64,000 bases of DNA from JAFGPL01 sp963781805 (GTDB lineage Bacteria > Bacteroidota > Bacteroidia > Bacteroidales > UBA10428): the NCBI GenBank assembly GCA_963781805.1, contig CAWAHF010000004.1, forward strand, positions 2,170,001 to 2,234,000, in the 5' to 3' direction. The number at the start of each line of letters is the position of its first letter. Positions within the stretch are counted from its first letter, which is position 1. Under the pieces are notes generated by a model that was given only the letters and a program-made list of their open reading frames with translations, was not told where the DNA came from and searched no databases. This document shows positions 24,003 through 31,978 of this stretch, in pieces. Position numbers and translations under genes: made by a program.

Positions 24003-24039
24003 GCAGTCATGAATTCAATGCATTCAGACTGCTTTTTTT
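24003..24039. terminator. Bidirectional terminator hairpin after the old tRNA 3' end
   Basis: GCAGTC ... GACTGC with an inner GAAT/ATTC pairing, followed by seven T on the + strand and by TTTTT on the - strand. Sits directly beyond the displaced 3' end of tRNA-Met and would end its transcript in the pre-insertion state. Confidence 0.65.
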
Positions 24040-24042
24040 AGC

Positions 24043-24089
24043 GTAGCGAGACCGGGAATTGAACCCGGGACCTCATGATTATGAATCAT
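24043..24089 (-). repeat. attL: displaced 3' fragment of tRNA-Met
   Basis: The - strand reads as the anticodon arm, variable loop, T arm (CCCGGG-TTCAATT-CCCGG type) and acceptor 3' strand of a tRNA-Met, without a 5' half. The 20-bp core ACCTCATGATTATGAATCAT (24070-24089) is identical to 31213-31232 in the intact tRNA, preceded by a shared G. The T arm differs from that of the intact copy, as expected if the element brought its own 3' end. Confidence 0.85.
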
Positions 24090-24203
24090 AACTATTAAGT
24101 TTTTAACATTTATCGAATACTTTTTAATAGTGTTGTTTATCAGTGTTTTAAGTTGAAAAGTTTTTGATTTATTTATGGTAATTTATGATTTATTTATTAC
24201 TTT

Positions 24204-24236
24204 TGTGTATTCACTTGTGTATTCACTGAATACACA
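24204..24236. repeat. Left arm-type repeats of the integrase
   Basis: TGTGTATTCA at 24204-24213 and 24216-24225 (12-bp pitch), plus the inverted copy TGAATACACA at 24227-24236. Two further copies with the same 12-bp pitch are near the right end (31115-31136). Position beside int and at both ends suggests integrase arm-binding sites. Confidence 0.65.
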
Positions 24237-24258
24237 AAATAACTAAAAAGCAGAAAAC

Positions 24259-25569
24259 ATGCAGGCAACAGCGCGAATTTACTTTCAGATAGCCCCGGCA
24301 AAGCGAACAATTGATAATCTTTGCCCTGTAAAACTTTGTGTTACCCACAGGCGGAACCGTAAATATTTTTCAATTGCAGAAAAGCTGAAAAATTCTAACT
24401 GGCAGTTTTTATCCGATTCAGATATTAAAACGGTTACCGGAAAAAGTCCACGTGGCAAGTATCGGGATATTGCGTTTGAATTTAAACGAATTGTAGATGA
24501 GGCTGAAAAAATAATCAATGATGTTCCTATGTTCAGCTTCAACCAATTTGAGGAACTTTATTTCAACAGAATTGCAAGCTGGGACAATGTATTTACTGCA
24601 ATGATAGAACATATACAGGCATTAAAAATTGAAGGCCGTTTCGGTTACGCTTCAAGTTTTGAAAGTACTTTGAGAGCAATAAAGGAATTTCATGAAGGCA
24701 GAACGTTGAATTATAATTGCAGACAGAAGGTTGAAACCAGGTATCAGGAATATATCAAAGGAAAAAATCTGCAGTTTGTTGATATAACAGCAAGCTGGTT
24801 AAAGAAGTTTGACCTCTGGTTGCAGAATAAGGGCAAATCAAAAAGCACAATCGGTATTTACATGCGAAATTTGAGAGTACTGTTTAACCATGCAATCAAC
24901 AAACATAAAGTCAAAGCTGAATATCCTTTCAAAGAATACAAACCCAAAAATGCAGATGGGCGAAAAATTGCATTGACAGCGCACCAAATTAGCAAGATTG
25001 CAACCTATAAAACAGAACACCCATTGCAACAATATTACAGGGATTTATTTATGTTTTCATTTTTTGGCTCCGGGATGAATCTTTCAGATATTGCCCGGCT
25101 CCGGTATTCAAACATACAGGACGGTGAAATATCATTTGTACGTGAGAAAACAAAAGGTAAGGATAATGAAGTTACCATCAATGTACCGATAACTGAAAGC
25201 ATGCAATCAATTTTTGACAGGTACGGGAATAAAGCTATCGGTTTTGATAGTTTTATATTCCCGATATTAAAATCAGACTGGACAAGCGAAAAAAAGTATG
25301 CTGCAATTAAGGATTTAACAAAGCAAATGAACAAATATATCCGGCAGGTTGCAAGGGCAACCGGCATAAAAGAAAATATTTCAAGCTATGCGGCCAGGCA
25401 TAGCTGGGCGACAATTAGTAAAAACAGCGGTTCATCAATTGAGTTTATTAAAGAACAGCTGGGCCATAGCTCAGTTAGCGTGACAGAACGTTACTTGAAA
25501 TCATTTGAGAAAACTGCAAGGGTAACCCATAGTGAGAAAATCGAAAAACAAGTGATGTATGGAGAATAA
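24259..25569 (+). CDS. int: Tyrosine recombinase (site-specific integrase)
   Basis: 436 residues. An N-terminal arm-DNA-binding domain (about 1-85), SAM-like core-binding domain (about 100-215) and C-terminal catalytic domain (about 240-420). Catalytic residues seen: Arg380-His381 (AARHSWATI), His403 (LGHSS), Tyr412 (TERYLKSF) and the beta-strand Lys of REKTKGKDNE. The first catalytic Arg position is Asn274 (GSGMNLSDIARL), a substitution also known in other Bacteroidota integrases such as IntDOT. It catalyses insertion into and excision from the tRNA-Met anticodon region. Not an integron integrase. Confidence 0.93.
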   Translation: MQATARIYFQIAPAKRTIDNLCPVKLCVTHRRNRKYFSIAEKLKNSNWQFLSDSDIKTVTGKSPRGKYRDIAFEFKRIVDEAEKIINDVPMFSFNQFEELYFNRIASWDNVFTAMIEHIQALKIEGRFGYASSFESTLRAIKEFHEGRTLNYNCRQKVETRYQEYIKGKNLQFVDITASWLKKFDLWLQNKGKSKSTIGIYMRNLRVLFNHAINKHKVKAEYPFKEYKPKNADGRKIALTAHQISKIATYKTEHPLQQYYRDLFMFSFFGSGMNLSDIARLRYSNIQDGEISFVREKTKGKDNEVTINVPITESMQSIFDRYGNKAIGFDSFIFPILKSDWTSEKKYAAIKDLTKQMNKYIRQVARATGIKENISSYAARHSWATISKNSGSSIEFIKEQLGHSSVSVTERYLKSFEKTARVTHSEKIEKQVMYGE

Positions 25570-26221
25570 AGAATTCAGTTTAAGGTCAACGCTTTGGGAT
25601 TTAACCGAGGCGAATGTTTCAGAGGTTTATAAAAGGAATTTCGAGCGGTGGCAATATAGGGAATCGGACGAGGTTATCGTAAACGGTGAAGTCGTAACAG
25701 GTATAGAAAAGGGACTTTTACAGCTACCAAATAAAGAGGGTAAACCAAATATAGAAAGCCTTACAATGAGCTGCAAAGTTGGTGGTATTCCTATCACCGA
25801 AATGGACTTTATAAAAGCGGAAATGGCATCGTTTGCAAAAAAGACCAGTAATGACTTGCTATCATTAAAAAGGATTGAAATATACTTGAATTATTTGAAG
25901 CAAAGAAAGGGCGACCTGGAACGAAAATTTCTAACAAAAGATTGGGAACCATTGTATAACGACCTCATCAATAAACATATTAAAAATGTAAGCCTGAATG
26001 ATTTTAGCGAAGTAATGGATCATCATAATTTACCAAATGGCTTAGATAAAATTGTGTGGAAAACTAAAAAAGCTTTTGAAAGTGCATTTAGAATTCATTT
26101 TAAATTTACGTTTATCGAATTCAATAAATGTTTTATAAATATTGACGGGAATAAACTCCATGCAAATAACAAACCTACAACAAATTTTGACTTTAGAAGT
26201 CTATTAAAGAAGTATTCATAA
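25559..26221 (+). CDS. Uncharacterised element protein, 220 residues
   Basis: Starts inside the end of the integrase gene (11-base overlap), so translation is coupled. No signal peptide or membrane segment. Contains a charged helical middle (SNDLLSLKRIEIYLNYLKQRKGD broken by basic residues) and an aromatic C-terminal section (SAFRIHFKFTFIEFN). No family is recognised. Followed by an intrinsic terminator at 26264. It may assist integration or control int, by position only. Confidence 0.65.
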   Translation: MENKEFSLRSTLWDLTEANVSEVYKRNFERWQYRESDEVIVNGEVVTGIEKGLLQLPNKEGKPNIESLTMSCKVGGIPITEMDFIKAEMASFAKKTSNDLLSLKRIEIYLNYLKQRKGDLERKFLTKDWEPLYNDLINKHIKNVSLNDFSEVMDHHNLPNGLDKIVWKTKKAFESAFRIHFKFTFIEFNKCFINIDGNKLHANNKPTTNFDFRSLLKKYS

Positions 26222-26263
26222 CTTCAATAACCATTCCTTAAAAATATTTGCGACACTTTATTA

Positions 26264-26286
26264 GCCTGAATTTCAGGCTTTTTTTT
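26264..26286 (+). terminator. Intrinsic terminator after the int operon
   Basis: GCCTGAA-T-TTCAGGC stem followed by eight T. Confidence 0.8.
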
Positions 26287-26374
26287 ATTTAAATGCGACA
26301 ATTGCGATACCATTTGCGACACTTTAAGTCGTATATATATTTGATTTACTGATAGTTATAAATGTTTATTGTCA

Positions 26375-26382
26375 TATATTTG
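26375..26382 (+). promoter_or_regulatory. -7 box for the excisionase-helicase operon
   Basis: TATATTTG matches TAnnTTTG, 24 bases before the ATG at 26406 and downstream of the terminator. The -33 element is not clear. Confidence 0.5.
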
Positions 26383-26405
26383 CTTAATAAAATAAATTTA
26401 AAATT

Positions 26406-26681
26406 ATGAACGCAATAACTTATGATTCGTTACCTCAGGCTGTTATGGAAATTAATAACAAACTGGATAGATTATTAAGTCGCCAGGGACACCCGGAGCC
26501 TGAAACGGACAAGCTCATTACGATTGATGAGCTGATAGATTTTTTGCCTGAACACCCCGCCAGACAAACCATATACCAATGGATAACCGGCAGATTGATA
26601 CCCTATCAAAAACATGGTCGAAGGCTCTATTTCAGAAAATCTGAAATTCAAAATTGGCTTGCAAACGGCCGTCAGGTATAA
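26406..26681 (+). CDS. Excisionase-type helix-turn-helix protein
   Basis: 91 residues. The C-terminal half is a MerR-like/excisionase helix-turn-helix (KLITIDELIDFLPEHPARQT, IYQWITGRLIPYQKHGRRLY, KSEIQNWL), the HTH_17 pattern. The N-terminal 35 residues are a short coiled helix. Such proteins bend DNA at the att sites to promote excision, or act as repressors. First gene of the rightward operon, 57 bases before the helicase. Confidence 0.85.
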   Translation: MNAITYDSLPQAVMEINNKLDRLLSRQGHPEPETDKLITIDELIDFLPEHPARQTIYQWITGRLIPYQKHGRRLYFRKSEIQNWLANGRQV

Positions 26682-26738
26682 AAAAACCCGGTTTGACAAG
26701 AACCGGGAATATTTTTTAAAGACAAACAAATAAAGAAG

Positions 26739-28118
26739 ATGGACAAAGCTAATAAAAATTCTGATACTGAAGTCCAAAAATGGCAATTAATTGATTCGTG
26801 GTTACGTGGCTGCCTTCGCGAAGGTCGAAGGCCCGGCATCGAAGATTTTAAACATCTTGCGGGGCAGACCGAAATCACCCCTGATGAAATCGAAGCGCGA
26901 TCCGAAACTGTTTGCAGTGATTTTTCTCACGAGTTCAATTTGCAGAATCAACATGAATTTGATAAAATAAAATTAGCCTTTCAAGAAAAAAAATGGCGCA
27001 GTAATCAAATTTTCGGACCCATCGAAGATTGCGCAGGTAAACAAATTCCTTTCGATGATATTTATATCATATTAAAAAAAAATGGGTACAAAATTAGTAA
27101 AGAAGATTTGCGCAGTTTGTTGGCTTCAAGCTACATTCCGAGCTATCATCCAGCAAAAGATTATTTTGAAAAACTTGAAAAACGAAAAGACTTCGATCCT
27201 AACATTGATTTTTTTAAAAAGCTATCTGAATACATAATCACCGATGATCTTGAATTTTTCTCTGTTATGCTGGAAAAACATTTCATCCGAGGGATTGACC
27301 AGCTTTTTAGGGGTGTGCCAAATCGATATCTATTTTGCTTAATTGGCGACCAGCTTGCTGGCAAATCGCAATTTATCCAATGGCTAAACCCTCTACCTCC
27401 GCGATATTATTCCGAGAGACCTTTACGGGCCGAAAAGGATGCTGAAATTTTGCTCTCCCAGGTATGGGTTTATAGTGTGGAAGAATTAGAGGGAATGTCG
27501 CGTCACGATCTTAACAAAACAAAAAGCTACATTTCGCGCGCTTTAATTAATGAGAGAAAGCCTTACGCCTCTGAAGCCTCAACTCTCCCACGCCTGGCAA
27601 ATTTCTACGCATCAACCAATGACAATGAGTTTTTAACAGATGTTGTCAATACCAGATGGCTCATATTTGAGATAGAAAATATCAATTTCAATTATAACAA
27701 TTTACAAACCGGCAAAAAAAACATTGACGTCAATTCCCTTTGGTGGCAAGCCCTCAGAGCATGGCAGAGTAATAATTCCGCAGGGATGTTAACGGTCGAT
27801 GAAACAAAAAAACAGGCACAATACAACCTGAAATTTCACGTCAATACTATTGAATATGATTTGATTATAAGGCACTTACGGAAGCCGGATCCGGATGATA
27901 AACCGGAATTCCTTACGGCCACTGAGCTTATGAACAGGCTGGCCGCGAAAGTGCCATCAACACTGAGATTCAATCCCGTTTCTTTTGGGAGAGAAATGAA
28001 AAGGGCTGGTTATGTGTCTGAGGTTAAATGGATTATAAATAAGGCAGCTCGCGGTTATTTAGTGGTGTACAGTGACGAACCAATAAAATTTGATGATGAT
28101 GAAATATTACCATTTTAG
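26739..28118 (+). CDS. VapE-family helicase/ATPase
   Basis: 459 residues. The C-terminal two thirds is a virulence-associated-E type P-loop ATPase: Walker A GDQLAGKS at 203-210, Walker B with paired Glu in VWVYSVEEL (248-249), then sensor-like NFYASTNDNEFL and an Arg-rich TRWLIFEIE. The N-terminal 100 residues are a helical domain. The tail ends DDDEILPF, an acidic terminus. Known VapE-type proteins act as replication helicases in phages and islands. The iteron-like repeats just downstream fit an element-encoded origin. Confidence 0.85.
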   Translation: MDKANKNSDTEVQKWQLIDSWLRGCLREGRRPGIEDFKHLAGQTEITPDEIEARSETVCSDFSHEFNLQNQHEFDKIKLAFQEKKWRSNQIFGPIEDCAGKQIPFDDIYIILKKNGYKISKEDLRSLLASSYIPSYHPAKDYFEKLEKRKDFDPNIDFFKKLSEYIITDDLEFFSVMLEKHFIRGIDQLFRGVPNRYLFCLIGDQLAGKSQFIQWLNPLPPRYYSERPLRAEKDAEILLSQVWVYSVEELEGMSRHDLNKTKSYISRALINERKPYASEASTLPRLANFYASTNDNEFLTDVVNTRWLIFEIENINFNYNNLQTGKKNIDVNSLWWQALRAWQSNNSAGMLTVDETKKQAQYNLKFHVNTIEYDLIIRHLRKPDPDDKPEFLTATELMNRLAAKVPSTLRFNPVSFGREMKRAGYVSEVKWIINKAARGYLVVYSDEPIKFDDDEILPF

Positions 28119-28286
28119 TCCATTACACTTACAGATGAAAATTGTGTTTTTGAGTCACCAGCAAATAGTTCCAGACCATATATGTATCTGTAATGTGTAA
28201 TGAAGTGTATATATTATAGTAATAGTAAGGGTTTGCAGCCTTACAGATACGAAAAAACCATCTGTAAGTATCTGTAATGCTGTAAG
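28119..28286. repeat. Iteron-like repeats, possible replication origin of the element
   Basis: Five copies of the octamer ATCTGTAA or its complement TTACAGAT at 28129-28136, 28186-28193, 28241-28248, 28260-28267 and 28270-28277. The first two are embedded in longer inverted matches (CATTACAC..TTACAGAT and ATCTGTAATGTGTAATG). The region is AT-rich, has no gene and lies between the helicase and the next gene, as origins do in helicase-bearing islands. Confidence 0.55.
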
Positions 28287-28313
28287 AGTATTGAATATTA
28301 AATAGTTACGAAA

Positions 28314-28553
28314 ATGATAAGTAAAGAAGATAAAATTTTAGGCCATGCGCTCGCTGATGAATGGAAAGGATTTATCAGGTGGCTGGGGCGCGTTCCTGAT
28401 ATCAGGGAGACAGTCGTAATTGCAGGAGCTTATGAATGTTCAGCTTACAAGGTACATATCTTATTCAAAGCACTGGAAAACCTTTGCAGACAACGGTATT
28501 ATGAAAAACTTTGTCGCAATCCATTCGACGCTATTTATAATGATTCTAAATAA
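28314..28553 (+). CDS. Small element protein, 79 residues
   Basis: Begins 37 bases after the last iteron-like repeat. Helical, with Trp-rich DEWKGFIRWLGRVP and Cys/Tyr/Arg-rich LENLCRQRYYEKLCRN. An overlapping frame starting at 28420 is an unlikely alternative. No family recognised. Because it follows the possible origin it might be replication-related, but nothing else supports this. Confidence 0.5.
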   Translation: MISKEDKILGHALADEWKGFIRWLGRVPDIRETVVIAGAYECSAYKVHILFKALENLCRQRYYEKLCRNPFDAIYNDSK

Positions 28554-28618
28554 CAACATTAAAAGAATAAAGGATATTTATATCCGATATATGAAAACAA
28601 CATTTAAAAACATAAGCG

Positions 28619-28921
28619 ATGGGACAGAAAAAAGGACAAACAGGTAATCCGGCGGGCAGGCCAAAAGGCAGCCTTAACCGTACTACAACTGAAATCAAAG
28701 AAATGATTAATCAATTCATTTCAGGTAACTTGAAAGATTTGCAAACAAATTATGATTTGTTGGAGCCTGAAAAAAAGCTGCAATTTTTTAAGGACTTGCT
28801 GAAATATGTCATTCCCACGCAAACCACGAATGAAATTAACATCAACAGTTTGTCCGATGCTGAGTTAACAAGGCTTTGCGATGAGTTATTATCCAAACTG
28901 AATGATGATGAAAACGATTAG
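28619..28921 (+). CDS. DUF5681-domain protein
   Basis: 100 residues. The N-terminal signature KKGQTGNPAGRPKGSLNR is that of DUF5681, a small basic domain found in phage and mobile-element clusters and often near terminases. The rest is helical and acidic (LSDAELTRLCDELLSKLNDD). It overlaps the next gene. A packaging-related role (terminase small subunit-like) is possible but not shown. Confidence 0.75.
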   Translation: MGQKKGQTGNPAGRPKGSLNRTTTEIKEMINQFISGNLKDLQTNYDLLEPEKKLQFFKDLLKYVIPTQTTNEININSLSDAELTRLCDELLSKLNDDEND

Positions 28922-29288
28922 TGAAAAAAAACAATTCGTTCGGTCAGTATTAGCATGCGACACGAAGGCAGTAAAAAAATATCTGAATAATAAAGTGAAT
29001 TTCTGGAAAGTTCAAGATGGTAAAATATTCAGGCATACTGGCTCCGGGTGGCTCCACACTTCCGATGAAGATTTTCACCGGATGAAAACCGACCGCGACA
29101 CCCTGGTAGCCTACGACAATGAAACAATACCGTTTTTTTCAGGCCAGGTAATTAAAAAACCTTCACCCCAAACCATGGTTGCATGGTGGAAAACCTGTAA
29201 CATAACTGAATCAGAGATACAAAGCAAGCTGGCTGAGCTTGGGAGCTTGGACATTCTTTGCGATAATTTGATAACAATTAACAATTAA
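28902..29288 (+). CDS. Uncharacterised element protein, 128 residues
   Basis: Overlaps the preceding gene by 20 bases; an ATG at 28905 is an equal start. Contains NNKVNFWKVQDGKIFRHTGSG and LVAYDNETIPFFSGQ; no recognised domain. The N-terminal section SVLACDTKAVKKYL resembles that of the protein at 29987 (LQAISAGNKSEVDRLL), so the two may be distantly related small phage-like proteins. Confidence 0.6.
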   Translation: MMMKTISEKKQFVRSVLACDTKAVKKYLNNKVNFWKVQDGKIFRHTGSGWLHTSDEDFHRMKTDRDTLVAYDNETIPFFSGQVIKKPSPQTMVAWWKTCNITESEIQSKLAELGSLDILCDNLITINN

Positions 29289-29299
29289 ATTTTATAGAA

Positions 29300-29749
29300 A
29301 TGAAAAATTTTACAGTAGAACAGCGCACAGCGTGGGAGCAAAAGCGCAAAACCCCAGTAGTAAACCTGGTTTTCGAAAAAGTATCAATCAACAAAAGTTT
29401 GGGTGAGTTTCATCACTTCAAACAGCCTGTAAAAATTGAGGTTCAGGCCGTGAAACTAAAGCCAGGGCAAAAATTTATGGATTGCGTTCTGCAGGACGTC
29501 ACCGGAGCTGAAATTGATTTTCAGGAGGTTCCGGTTCCGACGGATATTCAAATCGGCGATAAAGCGACCGTTGACGGCAAACCGTGTGAAGGTAGTTACA
29601 TTCTTGGTGATGGTAGTGAATGGCAGTTTGAAAGCGGAGTTTTAAAGAAGATTATTCCACCTTCCGAGCCAACGGCTGGCAGCATTTTGAATAAAATTGT
29701 CAACCTAAAAAAAGACTTGGTGAATATTAAAAAATCTTTTAACCAATGA
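29300..29749 (+). CDS. Uncharacterised element protein, 149 residues
   Basis: Begins 11 bases after the previous stop. Beta-rich, with paired segments PVKIEVQAVKLKPGQKF and KPCEGSYILGDGSEWQFESG, and a basic C-terminal helix (LNKIVNLKKDLVNIKKS). No family recognised. The next short gene starts within its stop (ATGA). Confidence 0.6.
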   Translation: MKNFTVEQRTAWEQKRKTPVVNLVFEKVSINKSLGEFHHFKQPVKIEVQAVKLKPGQKFMDCVLQDVTGAEIDFQEVPVPTDIQIGDKATVDGKPCEGSYILGDGSEWQFESGVLKKIIPPSEPTAGSILNKIVNLKKDLVNIKKSFNQ

Positions 29750-29898
29750 GTTCTCTGAATAATTTGGTGCGACAAAATCAGGTTGCATGGCTGGTCCCGG
29801 AGCCAGAAAAGACGAAGCCCGAAAAATGGGAGAAACCGGGGTTCACTAAACCTGAAAAGCTCGACATTAAGAAAGTCAAGCGAAGGAAGCGCAAATGA
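29746..29898 (+). CDS. Short basic protein, 50 residues
   Basis: Read directly: ATG at 29746 overlapping the previous stop, TGA at 29896-29898. The chain is rich in Pro, Lys and Trp (EPEKTKPEKWEKPGFTKPEK) and ends in a KKVKRRKRK tail. It looks like a nucleic-acid-binding tail protein. The ATGA coupling and codon use like its neighbours favour a real gene. Confidence 0.5.
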   Translation: MSSLNNLVRQNQVAWLVPEPEKTKPEKWEKPGFTKPEKLDIKKVKRRKRK

Positions 29899-29986
29899 AG
29901 TCAAATAGAAGGTATCAGCGTATCGCCCGGACTGATATCATACAGCACAGGGCTTAATTTGAAGTCAAAATTTTAAAAATAAGAAA

Positions 29987-30331
29987 ATGAATAAAGCTCA
30001 AAAAATTCAACTATTACAAGCAATATCGGCCGGGAATAAATCTGAGGTTGATCGCCTGCTAAAAGCCGACAAACAACATTTTTTTTTTGAGATACAGCCC
30101 GGCAAATATTGCACAAATCAAAACCATTGCAATTGCGTTGACATGGCTGAATGTACCCATTTGCAGGATGCCGGGCAACTGAAAGCTGATTATCCAAGAG
30201 GTGTATTTTTTGAAATTTCCGAAATCGTTGAGTTTAAAAAAAGCTTTGGATTTGAACCCCTTGAGCCACAAAACATGGTGCAATTGCGGGCAAACGAGTT
30301 AAATTTTAGAGATAAATTTTTAAATGAATAA
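29987..30331 (+). CDS. Uncharacterised element protein, 114 residues
   Basis: Opens with a helical MNKAQKIQLLQAISAGNKSE, then a Cys/His-rich stretch CTNQNHCNCVDMAECTH (about residues 43-59) that could bind a metal. No family assigned. It overlaps the next gene by eight bases. Confidence 0.6.
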   Translation: MNKAQKIQLLQAISAGNKSEVDRLLKADKQHFFFEIQPGKYCTNQNHCNCVDMAECTHLQDAGQLKADYPRGVFFEISEIVEFKKSFGFEPLEPQNMVQLRANELNFRDKFLNE

Positions 30332-30956
30332 AAAAATGAAAAAGTTAATCTACGAGAACATGCAGGCCATTACGGCACACAGTAAACAAGTTCATTCACT
30401 TTGCAGCAATCTAAATGCAGCAATTGATAGTTTTCACCAATACCAGCCATTTATCAGGATTGAAAACGAAGATCAGGCAATGGAATTCGTGGCGGATCCG
30501 ATTGCTCATTATGACAATGTTATCATAACAGAAACCAAAACTAAAAGAATTCCCGGATTGAAGATTGACGTTTCAATCATTTGCCAGATGTATAATCTCA
30601 ACAGGCAAAAATTTGTTGAGGCTGTGAAAAGTATCATGCTGGCCCCGGCGCAAAAACATTTGTTTGTCTGGCAGGATGGACAGTTTGAAGTGAACCAGGG
30701 AGCTTTGACTGAAGACTGTGACCAATTTTGCACCTATGCCGAAACGCCTGAGCAGCTTGAAATACTTGAATTATGGGAAAGCTTGAGGGATGTTTTGAAC
30801 CAGCATATTGACCGGGAATTTATTTCAGGTGTGTTTGCTGGTCAACAAATCGCCCAGAGTACCGGCCTGCGTTTTGAAAAAGGGCGGTTTGAATTGGATG
30901 CTAAAAAGCTGGCTTACCTCGTAAAAAATGGAAAAGCTGAAAGGATCGTTTGTTAG
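30324..30956 (+). CDS. Uncharacterised element protein, 210 residues
   Basis: Starts inside the previous gene. ATGs at 30324 and 30336 are both possible. It is helical and acidic, without signal peptide or membrane span. Last gene of the element, followed within 25 bases by a strong terminator. No domain recognised. Confidence 0.6.
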   Translation: MNKKMKKLIYENMQAITAHSKQVHSLCSNLNAAIDSFHQYQPFIRIENEDQAMEFVADPIAHYDNVIITETKTKRIPGLKIDVSIICQMYNLNRQKFVEAVKSIMLAPAQKHLFVWQDGQFEVNQGALTEDCDQFCTYAETPEQLEILELWESLRDVLNQHIDREFISGVFAGQQIAQSTGLRFEKGRFELDAKKLAYLVKNGKAERIVC

Positions 30957-30979
30957 TTTACTCTTCTTTGTTTTGTCTG

Positions 30980-31010
30980 CCCCCGGTCACGTGTTGGTCG
31001 GGGGTTTTTT
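30980..31010 (+). terminator. Intrinsic terminator ending the element operon
   Basis: CCCCCG ... CGGGGG stem followed by six T. Confidence 0.85.
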
Positions 31011-31050
31011 AACTTACTGATTACCAATAAGAGTTAAACCCTATAAAAAA

Positions 31051-31073
31051 GGGAGCTGAACTCCCTCTTTTTT
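31051..31073 (+). terminator. Second intrinsic terminator
   Basis: GGGAG-CTGAA-CTCCC then T-C-TTTTTT. Forty bases past the first terminator. Confidence 0.65.
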
Positions 31074-31114
31074 ACTCGATGCAATGCCGTTTTTTTTGTT
31101 GCTAAAATCAAAGA

Positions 31115-31136
31115 TGTGTATTCAATTGTGTATTCA
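31115..31136. repeat. Right arm-type repeats of the integrase
   Basis: TGTGTATTCA at 31115-31124 and 31127-31136, the same decamer and 12-bp pitch as at 24204-24225. Confidence 0.65.
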
Positions 31137-31144
31137 AAAGAAAA

Positions 31145-31175
31145 AAGCACTTACAAATATTTTCTGTAAGTGCTT
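31145..31175 (-). terminator. Terminator for tRNA-Met, carried by the element
   Basis: A perfect 11-bp stem, AAGCACTTACA and TGTAAGTGCTT. On the - strand it is followed by TTTTT and lies just past the tRNA 3' end, so the element replaces the terminator it displaced. Confidence 0.7.
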
Positions 31176-31186
31176 AATTTTCAGTG

Positions 31187-31260
31187 TAGCGAGAGGGAGA
31201 ATTGAACTCCCGACCTCATGATTATGAATCATGCGCTCTAACCATCTGAGCTATCTCGCC
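31187..31260 (-). tRNA. tRNA-Met (CAT)
   Basis: The - strand folds as a full cloverleaf: acceptor GGCGAGA/TCTCGCT, D arm AGCTCAGATGGTTAGAGC, anticodon stem CATGA/TCATG with loop TTCATAA, T arm GGGAG-TTCAATT-CTCCC and discriminator A. CCA is not encoded. The 3' half derives from the integrated element. A CAT anticodon could also be the lysidine-modified tRNA-Ile, which cannot be excluded by sequence alone. Confidence 0.92.
31212..31232. repeat. attR core inside tRNA-Met
   Basis: The 21-bp direct repeat matching 24069-24089, covering the anticodon stem-loop, the usual crossover region for tRNA-targeting tyrosine recombinases. Confidence 0.85.
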
Positions 31261-31526
31261 CTTTGGTCACCGAAGCTTTAGCGCAGGTGACTTTTAGTTT
31301 CCGAAGCTCTTGCGCTGAAGATTTTTTTTGAGGTTGCAAATATAAAATTTTATTCCATATAATTGCATAAAGAACTACATACTTTCAATCCAATTATGTT
31401 GTTAAATTCAAAGTTTCAGATAAATAAATAACTTATAAACAGAATAAGATAATTTTTTAAAAATTTTTTTATAATGCATTTTTTTATATATTGCGTTACT
31501 GAGAATATGTAGTTAATATACAATAG

Positions 31527-31904
31527 ATGAAAAAAAGAATCTTGCTGGAATATACCTTAAATTCTTCTCCTAAAATACTGTATCCAAGGCTTAGCACTCC
31601 CGGTGGATTAGCGGAATGGTTTGCCGATGATGTAAATGTGAAAGGCAACATATATAATTTTATTTGGGATGAAACGGAAAATCTTGCCGAAGTTGTGCAA
31701 AAAAAGGAAAACCGTTATATCAGATTTCATTGGGTTGAAGACGACGACCCGAATGCCTATTTTGAATTCAGAATTACTATGGACGAACTTACCAGCGATG
31801 TAGCGCTTGTTATTACCGACTATGTGGAAGAAAATGAAAAGTCAGATGCGATTGAACTTTGGAATTCTCAAATTTCCAAATTAAAACACATTCTTGGAAT
31901 TTAA
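31527..31904 (+). CDS. START-like (SRPBCC-fold) domain protein
   Basis: 125 residues. The pattern KKRILLEYTLNSSPKILYPR, STPGGLAEWFADDV, RFHWVEDDDPNAYFEFRITM is that of the small START-like proteins widespread in Bacteroidota (AHSA1-like). The fold forms a hydrophobic cavity; ligand unknown. No signal peptide, so cytoplasmic. First chromosomal gene after the tRNA, 75 bases before the permease gene. Confidence 0.8.
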   Translation: MKKRILLEYTLNSSPKILYPRLSTPGGLAEWFADDVNVKGNIYNFIWDETENLAEVVQKKENRYIRFHWVEDDDPNAYFEFRITMDELTSDVALVITDYVEENEKSDAIELWNSQISKLKHILGI

Positions 31905-31936
31905 TTTGTCGGGTTCTTCTTAATCATATAATATCT

Positions 31937-31944
31937 TAATTTTG
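31937..31944 (+). promoter_or_regulatory. -7 box upstream of the LptF/G gene
   Basis: TAATTTTG matches TAnnTTTG, 35 bases before the GTG start. The -33 element is not evident. Confidence 0.4.
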
Positions 31945-31978
31945 TTGTCGTTTAGAAAATCAGATAATCCATACTACG

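Larger units (their letters stand above)
24069..31232 (+). mobile_element. 7.1-kb integrative element in tRNA-Met (phage-satellite type)
   Basis: Bounded by a 21-bp direct repeat (24069-24089, 31212-31232). It contains a tyrosine recombinase at the left end, an excisionase-like HTH protein, a VapE-type helicase with iteron-like repeats after it, a DUF5681 protein and several small unknown genes, with arm-type repeats near both ends. No capsid, tail, relaxase or type IV secretion gene is present. Known phage-inducible islands show this gene order; assignment as a satellite is inference. Confidence 0.85.

Noticed and set aside
24259..25569. This integrase as the integron integrase IntI
   Set aside because: It is bounded by tRNA-Met repeats and arm sites, is of the Bacteroidota phage-integrase type with an arm-binding domain, and lies at the wrong end of the array.
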